Source of the DNA: Pseudomonadota bacterium
GTDB taxonomy: Bacteria > Desulfobacterota > Desulfobaccia > Desulfobaccales > 0-14-0-80-60-11
Reading direction: 5' to 3'
DNA length: 6,402 nucleotides
NCBI GenBank assembly: GCA_018897875.1
Contig: JAHIKF010000129.1
Span: 1 to 6,402 of the forward strand
Below, piece after piece: positions 1 through 5,389 of this stretch. Both the position numbers and the translations under genes were made by a program. Under the pieces are notes generated by a model that made no database searches, was not told the origin of the DNA, and saw only the letters and a program-made list of their open reading frames with translations. The first letter of the stretch is position 1. Each line of letters begins with the position of its first letter.

Positions 1-190
1 CCATCTTTATTCTGCCGTTTGGTAGTTCGCAAATACATGCCTACTCAGATACCATATACTACCATGCTATGTCAAGTTATATTTTATTAATCGTGTGCCT
101 ACAGGTTTTGACTAAAAATACCTCCTGCGTTTTCATAACCCCTTATAATCACTGACTTTCATAATTACGAAAGCCCTTAAATATGACTAC
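1..190. other. AT-rich intergenic segment, no gene recognised
   Basis: This stretch is much richer in A and T than the genes to its right. Every frame is broken by stops, and I found no RNA gene or strong hairpin. A perfect TATAAT lies at 144-149 on the plus strand. It has no well-placed -35 box and no gene downstream in that direction, so I do not call a promoter. It lies downstream of the recombinase relic at 191-353. Confidence 0.5.
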
Positions 191-353
191 TCACCCGAAA
201 CCCAGGTCATAGACAGCCATAGCCGCAAACTCGGATTGATTAATGCAGTGAAGATAGATTTCGGTTGTGGGTTCGATTTTCATGGCCCAGGATACGCTGG
301 ATAAACCCGAGGGGAATGTTGCAGTTATCCAGGAGTGAAGCTCCGGCATGTCT
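191..353 (-). pseudogene. Tyrosine recombinase (phage-type integrase) C-terminal relic, frameshifted
   Basis: Reading the minus strand, 353 down to 270 encodes RHAGASLL, then NIPLGFIQRILGHENRT. This is the classic C-terminal signature of tyrosine recombinases: the Arg of the HxxR box at the fragment's start, followed by the conserved LGH. One extra base in the G run at 269-271 then shifts the frame. In the next frame, 268-191 continues as TTEIYLHCINQSEF..MAVYD and a TGA stop, which supplies the expected nucleophilic Tyr of the TTEIYLH motif. Without the shift the original frame runs into unrelated sequence and stops at 240-242. The residue three before the Arg is Ser rather than His, and nothing further upstream resembles a recombinase, so the catalytic-domain front, core-binding and N-terminal domains are missing. 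The piece is about 54 residues against roughly 300 for an intact enzyme, and is certainly not functional. It may mark an old integration site. A sequencing or assembly error could explain the single-base shift but not the missing front. Confidence 0.72.
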
Positions 354-391
354 GGGCCAGCTCTTCGAAAACTGGAGTGGGGGAAATGTTA

Positions 392-416
392 GAATCTCCT
401 GAGCCCAAGGAGATTC
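392..416. repeat. Perfect 9-bp inverted repeat (hairpin)
   Basis: GAATCTCCT at 392-400 is the exact reverse complement of AGGAGATTC at 408-416, with a 7-base spacer between them. It lies just upstream (in minus-strand sense) of the recombinase relic, in sequence with no gene. Neither strand has a T run after the stem, so a classical terminator is not indicated. It may be a fragment of a mobile or repetitive element. Confidence 0.5.
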
Positions 417-431
417 GGAATGAAGAAGTGA

Positions 432-470
432 CCTGCCCCCGGCGGTTGTCAAGGAAAATCCGGGGGCAGG
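432..470. repeat. Perfect 11-bp GC-rich inverted repeat (hairpin)
   Basis: CCTGCCCCCGG at 432-442 pairs perfectly with CCGGGGGCAGG at 460-470 across a 17-base loop. The GGGGGCAGG motif then partly repeats at once to the right (to about 478). An 11-bp perfect stem is unlikely by chance in this short stretch. No gene overlaps it, and no T run follows on either strand. It sits 16 bases from the hairpin at 392-416, so the two may belong to one decayed element. The role is unknown. Confidence 0.55.
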
Positions 471-478
471 GGGCAGGG

Positions 479-667
479 TCCAGAGAAGTGAAGTATCTGG
501 GGTTCTGAGGAGCATCTATGCAAAACTATTCGATAAAATCATCTATCCGGCTGGTTTACTGACAAATTTCTGCTATCATCGCTGTGGTTAGAATGTTCGG
601 CTACCAAAGAGGAAACTTGTCGGGGTTAGACTTGTGGACACCGAGTCGCAATCAAAAAATGCGGCAC
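479..667. other. Intergenic segment, nothing recognised
   Basis: I see no coding frame with recognisable protein similarity, no RNA gene and no strong inverted repeat between the GC-rich hairpin on the left and the double-hairpin element on the right. Short open frames exist on both strands but have no convincing ribosome-binding site, and their translations look like non-coding sequence. Confidence 0.4.
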
Positions 668-728
668 TGTAAGGGCGCACCCGCGTGTGCGCCCAAGCTG
701 AGGGCGGACACTTGGGTCCGCCCCTACA
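668..728. repeat. Double-hairpin repeat element with terminal inverted repeats; possible terminator for the propeller gene
   Basis: The 61-base element is bounded by TGTAAGGGCG (668-677) and CGCCCCTACA (719-728), inverted repeats matching at 9 of 10 positions. Inside are two tandem hairpins of the same design, each with an 8-bp perfect stem and a 6-base loop. GGGCGCAC 673-680 pairs with GTGCGCCC 687-694, and GGGCGGAC 702-709 pairs with GTCCGCCC 716-723. A longer-range pair also exists: CCAAGCTG 693-700 with CAGCTTGG 753-760. It starts 34 bases past the stop codon of the minus-strand propeller gene. On the minus strand a run of six Ts follows about 11 bases beyond the element, so it may end transcription, though not as a textbook terminator. 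The layout resembles dispersed REP or miniature-element repeats seen in many bacterial genomes; copy number cannot be judged from one window. Confidence 0.6.
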
Positions 729-762
729 ACCGACAAATTACCTGTTTGATTGCAGCTTGGTG

Positions 763-3057
763 TTAATCCTCCAGCAGACCATACAGAAAAGTAACCGCAG
801 TGGACGGTTGGCGGATCTTGACGTAAAAGGCGTCGTAGTTGCTGGTGCCGAGATTCTTATACGGGTACAGGGCATTCTTGACGGGGAAATTATCCGAGTT
901 CGTAAAACCCGTGACATAGGCCTGGTCGCCCCGGTCCAGAGCTAGGCTCAGTCCCTGGTCGCTGCCGTCGCCGCCCAGGGGGCCGGAGAACAGCAGACTC
1001 CGGCCGTTGGCCCGGAACCGGGTCACGAAGGCGTCATAGGGGCCCCTAAGAGTGTTATATCCCGCGACCACGCCCTTGATAGGAAAATTGTCGGAGGCAG
1101 TAACCCCCGTCAGGGTGACTTCATCGGAGCGACCCACGGCAATAGAGTAACAGTGGTCCGCCTCGCTCCCCCCCAGAAAGGTGGAAAAGACCAGGGCGTC
1201 GCCGTTCGGTTCGAATTTAGTCAAAAAGGCGTCGGCTTTACCCCCGTTGACAGGGTATAAGGCGTTGTGGGTGGGGAACACGGTGGAGTAGGTATTGCCT
1301 CCCACATAAACGTGCCCGGTGGTGTCCAGAGCCACCGCATTGCCGTAATCACTTCCATTACCACCCAGGAAAGTGGAGAACGCCAGGCCTCCGAGGTCCG
1401 CCCGGATGCAGGTGACGAAGGCATCCGGAGTGAAGGCGTTGATGGTGTTATACAGGGCATTAGCCATGGGGAAGTTAGAGGAATTGGTGTTACCCGTGAC
1501 GTAAATCTTCCCGGCGGGGCTCACCGCGATGCCGGCACCGTCATCACTACTGCTCCCCCCCAGATAGGTAGAAAAGAGCAGGGAGCCGCTGGGGCTGAAC
1601 TTGCTCACAAAGGCATCCTTACCGTCGCCATAAGTAGGGAATAAAGCAGCTTGCACGGGAAAATTATTCGACATCGTATTCCCGGTAACGTAAACGTTTT
1701 TCGAGTCGTCCACCGCGATGCCGCGGCCGTAATCCGATGAAGTTCCTCCCAGGTAGGTAGAAAAGATCAGGGAGCCGCCATCCGCGGCCAGCTTGGTTAC
1801 AAAGGCGTCATAGACACCTTCCTTATCTCCCTGATAAGCGCCTGTAGTGGGAAAATCTTCCGAATAGGTGTTGCCGGTGAGACAAATCCGACCTTCCAGG
1901 TCTACGGCGATGCCTCTGCCTTCCTCATCGTTATCCCCTCCCAGATAGGTGGAGAAAACCAGTCCGGAGCCGTCGCTCTTGAACTTGGTGACGAATACAT
2001 CTTTCTTGCCACTGTATAAATATCTGGCATAGGCCTCGGGGAAGTTATTGTAGAGAATATGGGATTGCGTGTAGCCCGTTATCACGGCCTCCCCGGATTT
2101 ATTCACGGCGATCGCCAGGCCGTAGTCCTCATAGCTTCCACCCAGATAGGTGGAATAGACCACCGGGTCGATGACCAGGGGATAGGCCGGATCAAACGAT
2201 GCGACTTCAAAGCCGTACACGAGGTGGGCCGTCCCTTGCTGTACTCTAAACTTCCCCTCCCGGGCCACCCGCTGTCCGGCAATCTCCTGATAAACCATCG
2301 GCTTTTTCTGCATCAGCACCGAGCCATCCGGCAGGTTCAGGGCCAGGTCGCCCCCGGGGGTCACCTCCATGGTCTTGATCCCCTGATAGGCAAATTTTAC
2401 TTGGCTTGGGTCGGCCCCCGGCTTAACCACCACGTCATATTCCAGTTCCTGCCCCTGGCCATAAAACTTCAGGTCAATGCCGGGATAAGCCTCCCGATAG
2501 ATCACCGCTTTATAGGTAGGAATATTAGTGTGCCATTTCTTCGGGTCCTTCCCCATGAAGTAGTTGACCTTATATTCCTGGGGCTCCAGACCGGCCAGGG
2601 TCACCCCTTTCTGCATGCCCACCGGCAGCAGGCGCACTACGGCGGCGCGGTGACGATTCCCCGGCTGGTGGGGCGGTCCTGGATGGACCGGGTTAACCAT
2701 CGCCTCTTTCTTCTGACCACTTTCGGCTCGGTTGAGGCCCAGGATCACCCCTTTGGGGGTAAAAAACATAGTCCGGCCGGCTCCTCGGTCGTAATACCGG
2801 ACCTGCTGATCAAGCTGGCCCTTATTTTCGATAAAATATTGCGGCAGGCGGCCGTATTGCTCCATCAGCTGGAATCGCGCCCCGACCTGGTTCGGAGAAA
2901 CAGTTGCCGCTGGCATTGCCGGGCTGTTGGAAATCGGGACCGAAACCCCTGGCGTTACCGCCTTAAAAGGCTCAACCCCAAAAAATAGCATGCCGCTCCC
3001 TAGGAGTGCCATGCAACAGCAAAGACTGGCAATTGCTGACCGTGACGAAATGTGCAT
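763..3057 (-). CDS. Exported SBBP-repeat beta-propeller protein
   Basis: A 764-residue secreted or envelope protein of unknown function. Residues 1-28 look like a signal peptide: a basic start, then a hydrophobic stretch at about 8-28 with a CCC triplet at 13-15. No clean lipobox is seen; cleavage might fall near A33. Residues about 70-298 match the N-terminal domain that usually precedes SBBP repeats, with FIENKGQ at 75-81 and WHTNIPTYK at 175-183. Seven repeats follow, each with STYLGG (or a variant), a GIAVD strand, a VYVTGNT strand, an NFP motif and DAFVTK. The LGG hexads begin at residues 302, 369, 433, 496, 561, 625 and 691. Four predicted strands per unit suggest a seven-bladed propeller. 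There is no C-terminal membrane anchor, PEP-CTERM or sorting domain; only about 17 residues follow the last repeat. The ATG at 3055-3057 has GAGAGG seven bases upstream. It is separated from the importer operon by 371 bases, so it is probably its own transcription unit. Binding or adhesion is possible, but no catalytic site is visible. Confidence 0.9.
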   Translation of the reverse strand: MHISSRSAIASLCCCMALLGSGMLFFGVEPFKAVTPGVSVPISNSPAMPAATVSPNQVGARFQLMEQYGRLPQYFIENKGQLDQQVRYYDRGAGRTMFFTPKGVILGLNRAESGQKKEAMVNPVHPGPPHQPGNRHRAAVVRLLPVGMQKGVTLAGLEPQEYKVNYFMGKDPKKWHTNIPTYKAVIYREAYPGIDLKFYGQGQELEYDVVVKPGADPSQVKFAYQGIKTMEVTPGGDLALNLPDGSVLMQKKPMVYQEIAGQRVAREGKFRVQQGTAHLVYGFEVASFDPAYPLVIDPVVYSTYLGGSYEDYGLAIAVNKSGEAVITGYTQSHILYNNFPEAYARYLYSGKKDVFVTKFKSDGSGLVFSTYLGGDNDEEGRGIAVDLEGRICLTGNTYSEDFPTTGAYQGDKEGVYDAFVTKLAADGGSLIFSTYLGGTSSDYGRGIAVDDSKNVYVTGNTMSNNFPVQAALFPTYGDGKDAFVSKFSPSGSLLFSTYLGGSSSDDGAGIAVSPAGKIYVTGNTNSSNFPMANALYNTINAFTPDAFVTCIRADLGGLAFSTFLGGNGSDYGNAVALDTTGHVYVGGNTYSTVFPTHNALYPVNGGKADAFLTKFEPNGDALVFSTFLGGSEADHCYSIAVGRSDEVTLTGVTASDNFPIKGVVAGYNTLRGPYDAFVTRFRANGRSLLFSGPLGGDGSDQGLSLALDRGDQAYVTGFTNSDNFPVKNALYPYKNLGTSNYDAFYVKIRQPSTAVTFLYGLLED
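814..2160 (-). repeat. Seven tandem SBBP repeats within the propeller gene
   Basis: Residues 300-748 hold seven units with a period of 63-67 residues (about 190-200 bases). Units 1-4 keep STYLGG, 5 and 6 have STFLGG, and 7 has the degenerate SGPLGG. The fifth unit has Cys550 where others have Lys or Arg in the DAFVTK motif. The turn after LGG is rich in Asp, Ser and Glu in every unit (for example DNDEEG, SSDYG), which could bind a metal; that is inference. The units also share short DNA strings such as CCCAGATAGGTGGA (plus-strand sense), but have diverged enough that recent DNA-level duplication is not obvious. Confidence 0.85.
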
Positions 3058-3064
3058 AGATTTG

Positions 3065-3070
3065 CCTCTC
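3065..3070 (-). promoter_or_regulatory. Ribosome-binding site of the propeller gene
   Basis: On the minus strand this reads GAGAGG, followed by seven bases and then the ATG at 3057-3055. The good match and spacing fix the start codon, which also gives a sensible signal peptide. Confidence 0.7.
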
Positions 3071-3092
3071 GGTACGAGTAAATAATCATGGA

Positions 3093-3114
3093 AGTCATCA
3101 GTTAATGATTGACT
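3093..3114 (-). other. Imperfect hairpin in the presumed leader of the propeller gene
   Basis: AGTCATCA at 3093-3100 pairs with TGA 3106-3108 plus TGACT 3110-3114, with one bulged base at 3109 and a 5-base loop. GGTACG occurs as a direct repeat at 3071-3076 and 3115-3120, flanking it. If the promoter at 3166-3193 is real, the structure lies in the 5' leader. I do not recognise a known riboswitch. Confidence 0.3.
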
Positions 3115-3165
3115 GGTACGCAGTGGTGACAGAAAGGAAACTAATGTCGATTTGATTTAATTAGA

Positions 3166-3193
3166 ATATTATACAACTGATCTTAATAGTCAA
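3166..3193 (-). promoter_or_regulatory. Possible sigma-70-type promoter for the propeller gene
   Basis: On the minus strand TTGACT (3193-3188) is followed 16 bases later by TAATAT (3171-3166). A perfect TATAAT (3173-3168) overlaps it but would leave only a 14-base spacer. Either reading puts the start of transcription roughly 100 bases before the ATG, in AT-rich DNA with no gene. The position is plausible, but in a region this AT-rich such matches arise easily by chance. Confidence 0.35.
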
Positions 3194-3294
3194 TAAAAAA
3201 TGTTACACAAACCGCACTTTCAACACAAATGAACTGCAGAGTAATTCGAATTAATTGTTTTTAGTACAAGACATATAAATCGCAGGGAACCGCC

Positions 3295-3314
3295 CTGATC
3301 GTTGAACGATTCAG
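3295..3314. promoter_or_regulatory. Palindrome, possible operator
   Basis: ATCGTT (3298-3303) and AACGAT (3305-3310) are perfect inverted arms around a single G at 3304. The symmetry extends by three more pairs (CTG at 3295-3297 with CAG at 3312-3314) if one T at 3311 is skipped. The near-zero spacer suits binding by a dimeric regulator better than an RNA hairpin. It lies about 100 bases upstream of the proposed promoter of the propeller gene, which is distant for simple repression. Confidence 0.3.
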
Positions 3315-3331
3315 TGGAGGTCGGGGTTATC

Positions 3332-3346
3332 GCCCCATGATGGGGC
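3332..3346. promoter_or_regulatory. GC-rich palindrome
   Basis: GCCCCAT (3332-3338) and ATGGGGC (3340-3346) are perfect 7-base arms around one G. As RNA it could form a 5-bp G-C stem with a 5-base loop; a competing pairing joins GGGG at 3323-3326 with CCCC at 3333-3336. No T run follows on either strand, so it is not a standard terminator for the importer operon. It could be an operator or transcript-end stabilising structure. Confidence 0.3.
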
Positions 3347-3428
3347 TCTCATGCAGTCGTCGTGGGGGTTATTTCGGTAAATATACTGCCTGGGCCCACA
3401 ATCTTAAAAAATATCCGGGGCAATCATA

Positions 3429-4562
3429 TTAATAGGGGGTAGTGGTCCCGGTCTCCGGGTCAAAGAAGTGAATTCGGTCGGGATCGATGGCCACTTCCAG
3501 GTCTTGGGCGGGCGTCGCAGGAACTGATGGGTCCAAAGCGGCCACGAATGGCGTCCGGTCGCGGCCGCTTTGGGGATCGGGCAGGGAGAAATGGACGTAG
3601 TTCACCGGACCCACGGTCTCAACCACTTCCACCCTGATCTTTAAAATCCCCGGGGCCGCAGTCTTGGCCTCGGAGGCGGGAATAAAATGCTCCGGCCTGA
3701 GTCCGGCGATGAGGTTTTTTTGCTGATATGGCTTTAATCCTGGGCGTTTTTGCAAGTAATCCGTTGGCAGGGACAGGGTCTGTCCCCCGAAATCCAGAAA
3801 CAGGCCGTTCTCCCCTCTGGTTATCCGGGCGGTGATAAAATTCATGGCCGGAGAGCCGATGAACCCTGCCACAAACCGGTTGGCCGGGCGGTCATAAATT
3901 TCCCGGGGCGGGGCCACCTGCTGGAGCCTCCCTGAGTGCAGCACCGCCACCCGGTCCCCCATGGTCAGGGCTTCCGTCTGGTCGTGAGTCACATATAAAA
4001 CGGTGGCTTGCAGCTCCCGCTGCAATTTGAGCAGCTCAATACGCATCTGCACCCGCAAGGCCGCGTCCAGATTGGAGAGGGGCTCATCCATCAAAAAGGC
4101 CTGGGGCGCCCGCACGATGGCCCGGCCCAGAGCCACCCGCTGGCGCTCGCCGCCGGAAAGCTCCCGGGGCTTCTTGTGCAGATGCTGGCCGAGGCCCAAC
4201 TTCTCCGCCACCGACGCCACTGCGCCGCGAATCTCCTCCTGAGAGCGGCGGCGCATCTTCAGACTGAAGGCCAGGTTCTCAAATACCGTCATGTGGGGAT
4301 ACAGGGCGTAAGTCTGAAAGACCATGGCCAGGTCCCGCTCCTGGGGCGGCAGGTCATTTACCACTCGCCCGCCCACGGTGATGGTGCCCGAGGTGGGCCG
4401 CTCCAGCCCGGCGACGCAGCGCAGCACCGTGGACTTGCCGCATCCCGAGGGCCCCACCAGCACCAGGAACTCCCCGTCGGCCACCGCCAAATCGAAGTCC
4501 TGCAGAGCTACGACGCCGTTGGGGTAGGTTTTGTTCAGTCCGGTGATGACGATTTCGCCCAT
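3429..4562 (-). CDS. Carbohydrate ABC importer ATPase (MalK/UgpC type)
   Basis: A 377-residue cytoplasmic ATPase that would power the two permeases encoded just upstream. Motifs in order are Walker A GPSGCGKST (37-45), Q-loop with Q83 in VFQTYALYPHMTVFEN, signature LSGGERQR (135-142), Walker B AFLMDEP with D159 and E160, D-loop SNLD (163-166) and switch H193 in YVTHDQ. The signature has E139 where MalK proteins commonly have Gln. From about residue 236 comes the C-terminal OB/TOBE regulatory region that marks CUT1-family ATPases, with FIGSPAMNF and GLRPEHF. Length is normal for the family. The ATG at 4560-4562 is preferred because the protein then begins right at the fold (MGEIVITGLNKTYPNG); an upstream in-frame extension to 4784 would lie wholly inside the permease gene and is out of frame with it. 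AAAGGA sits 8-9 bases before the ATG, within the permease's last codons. Homologues are often named ugpC or malK, but substrate is not set by this subunit, and such an ATPase may serve several importers. Confidence 0.95.
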   Translation of the reverse strand: MGEIVITGLNKTYPNGVVALQDFDLAVADGEFLVLVGPSGCGKSTVLRCVAGLERPTSGTITVGGRVVNDLPPQERDLAMVFQTYALYPHMTVFENLAFSLKMRRRSQEEIRGAVASVAEKLGLGQHLHKKPRELSGGERQRVALGRAIVRAPQAFLMDEPLSNLDAALRVQMRIELLKLQRELQATVLYVTHDQTEALTMGDRVAVLHSGRLQQVAPPREIYDRPANRFVAGFIGSPAMNFITARITRGENGLFLDFGGQTLSLPTDYLQKRPGLKPYQQKNLIAGLRPEHFIPASEAKTAAPGILKIRVEVVETVGPVNYVHFSLPDPQSGRDRTPFVAALDPSVPATPAQDLEVAIDPDRIHFFDPETGTTTPY

Positions 4563-4567
4563 GGCTT

Positions 4568-5389
4568 TTATCCTTTGAGGGCTCCGGCGGTGAGGCCGGA
4601 GATAATGCGGCGCTGCAGGACCAAGACCAGCACCGCCACCGGCACGGTCACCACCGTCACCGCAGCCAGAATCTGGCCCCAGGGCACGGTGTGATAGCCG
4701 GAAAACATCACGATGGCCACCGGGATGGTGCGGGAGGCGTCGTTGGTGGTGAACGCCAGGGCAAAAAGGAACTCGTTCCAGCAATAAATAAAGGTGAGGA
4801 TGGCGGTGGTGAAGATGCCGGGCGCGGCCAGGGGCAGGGTGACTTCCCAGAAGGTGCGCAGCGGCCCGGCGCCATCCATCCGGGCAGCTTCCTCCAGCTC
4901 AAAAGGGATCTGGCGGAAGAAGGCGGTGAGGAGCCAGACGGTCAAGGGCAGAGCAAAGGTGAGGTAAGGAAGGATCAGGGCCAGGTAGGTGTTGATTATC
5001 CGGGTTTTCTCCCAGAGGAGAAACAAGGGGCTGACGATGGCCACCGGTGGAAAGAGGCTCACCACCAGAATGAAACCCAGGATTATAGTTTTCCCCCTAA
5101 ACTTGAGGCGGGCCAGACCATACGCCGCCAAGGCCCCCAATCCGACGCATATGCAGGTGGTGGCTCCGGCCACGACCACGGAATTGATGATGTTCAGGTA
5201 AAAGCGGCGTTCCAGGAAGATGGCCCGGTAGTTCTCCCAGGTGAAGGGCTGGGGCCAGAAAGGCGGATTGATTTGGAACAATTGAGGTCCGGGTTTGTAG
5301 GATGACAGCAGGGTCCAAAAAAAGGGGAAAAATGACAAGAGAATGAAGAGCCCGGTGATAATATAGACGGGGACCCCAGAGCGCCTCAT
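4568..5389 (-). CDS. Carbohydrate ABC importer permease (MalG/UgpE type)
   Basis: A 273-residue inner-membrane protein forming half of the sugar channel. Six hydrophobic spans fit at about residues 8-30, 70-92, 103-125, 135-157, 190-212 and 240-259, and the short N-terminus is typical of MalG-type partners. The EAA loop that docks with the ATPase is clear at about 167-190 (EAARMDGAGPLRTFWEVTLP). The C-terminus, GLTAGALKG, is a family hallmark. The ATG at 5387-5389 overlaps the upstream permease's TGA in an ATGA junction and has AGAGGAG eight bases before it, so the start is well supported. The gene ends 5 bases before the ATPase. Substrate is not evident: related permeases carry maltose, trehalose, glycerol-3-phosphate and other glycosides. 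Confidence 0.95.
   Translation of the reverse strand: MRRSGVPVYIITGLFILLSFFPFFWTLLSSYKPGPQLFQINPPFWPQPFTWENYRAIFLERRFYLNIINSVVVAGATTCICVGLGALAAYGLARLKFRGKTIILGFILVVSLFPPVAIVSPLFLLWEKTRIINTYLALILPYLTFALPLTVWLLTAFFRQIPFELEEAARMDGAGPLRTFWEVTLPLAAPGIFTTAILTFIYCWNEFLFALAFTTNDASRTIPVAIVMFSGYHTVPWGQILAAVTVVTVPVAVLVLVLQRRIISGLTAGALKG
4571..4576 (-). promoter_or_regulatory. Ribosome-binding site that decides the ATPase start
   Basis: On the minus strand this reads roughly AAAGGA, overlapping the final Lys and Gly codons of the upstream permease. It supports the ATG at 4562-4560 as the true ATPase start, and suggests that its translation is coupled to that of the permease. Confidence 0.5.

Larger units (their letters stand above)
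3194..3428. other. Intergenic region between importer operon and propeller gene
   Basis: It is mostly AT-rich with a more GC-rich core at about 3281-3365 containing two palindromes. A short plus-strand frame is open from 3265 to the TAA at 3430-3432, with an ATG pair at 3337 and 3340 (31 residues from the first ATG). A GGAGG at 3316-3320 lies 16 bases before it, too far for normal initiation. I do not recognise the peptide and do not call a gene. No classical terminator follows the ATPase stop at 3429: the T run at about 3405-3410 on the minus strand has no stem before it. Confidence 0.4.

Noticed and set aside
144..149. Perfect TATAAT as a plus-strand promoter
   Set aside because: No -35 box at a suitable distance (the nearest TTGACT is about 30 bases away) and no plus-strand gene downstream; expected by chance in AT-rich DNA.
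447..452. Minus-strand TTGACA in the loop of the GC-rich hairpin as a -35 box
   Set aside because: No acceptable -10 box at 16-18 bases, and no intact gene downstream.
354..515. Minus-strand frame upstream of the integrase relic as part of an intact small protein
   Set aside because: The frame is open to an ATG at 513-515, but its first 50 or so residues run through the two hairpins and do not resemble any recombinase or other family. The only recognisable part is the relic's C-terminal signature.
541..667. Possible insertion-sequence end near GTGGACACC
   Set aside because: No matching inverted end, target duplication or transposase sequence could be found nearby.
2059..2988. Long plus-strand open frame opposite the propeller gene
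   Set aside because: The antisense frame is kept open by the codon pattern of the minus-strand gene. Its translation has no recognisable domain, while the minus strand has a signal peptide and clear repeats.
3013..3021. Cys triplet in the signal peptide as a lipoprotein attachment site
   Set aside because: The residues before the cysteines (ASL) do not fit the usual L-[AS]-[GA]-C lipobox, and a long hydrophobic stretch follows rather than precedes the Cys residues.
3242..3253. Perfect 12-base palindrome TAATTCGAATTA as an operator
   Set aside because: A 12-base palindrome is expected about once or twice by chance in a window this size, more so in AT-rich DNA, and nothing else supports it.
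4563..4784. In-frame upstream extension of the ATPase reading frame (74 extra residues)
   Set aside because: It lies entirely inside the permease gene in another frame, and its translation is not protein-like (Pro/Arg/His-rich). The ATPase fold begins at the ATG at 4562, which has its own ribosome-binding site.
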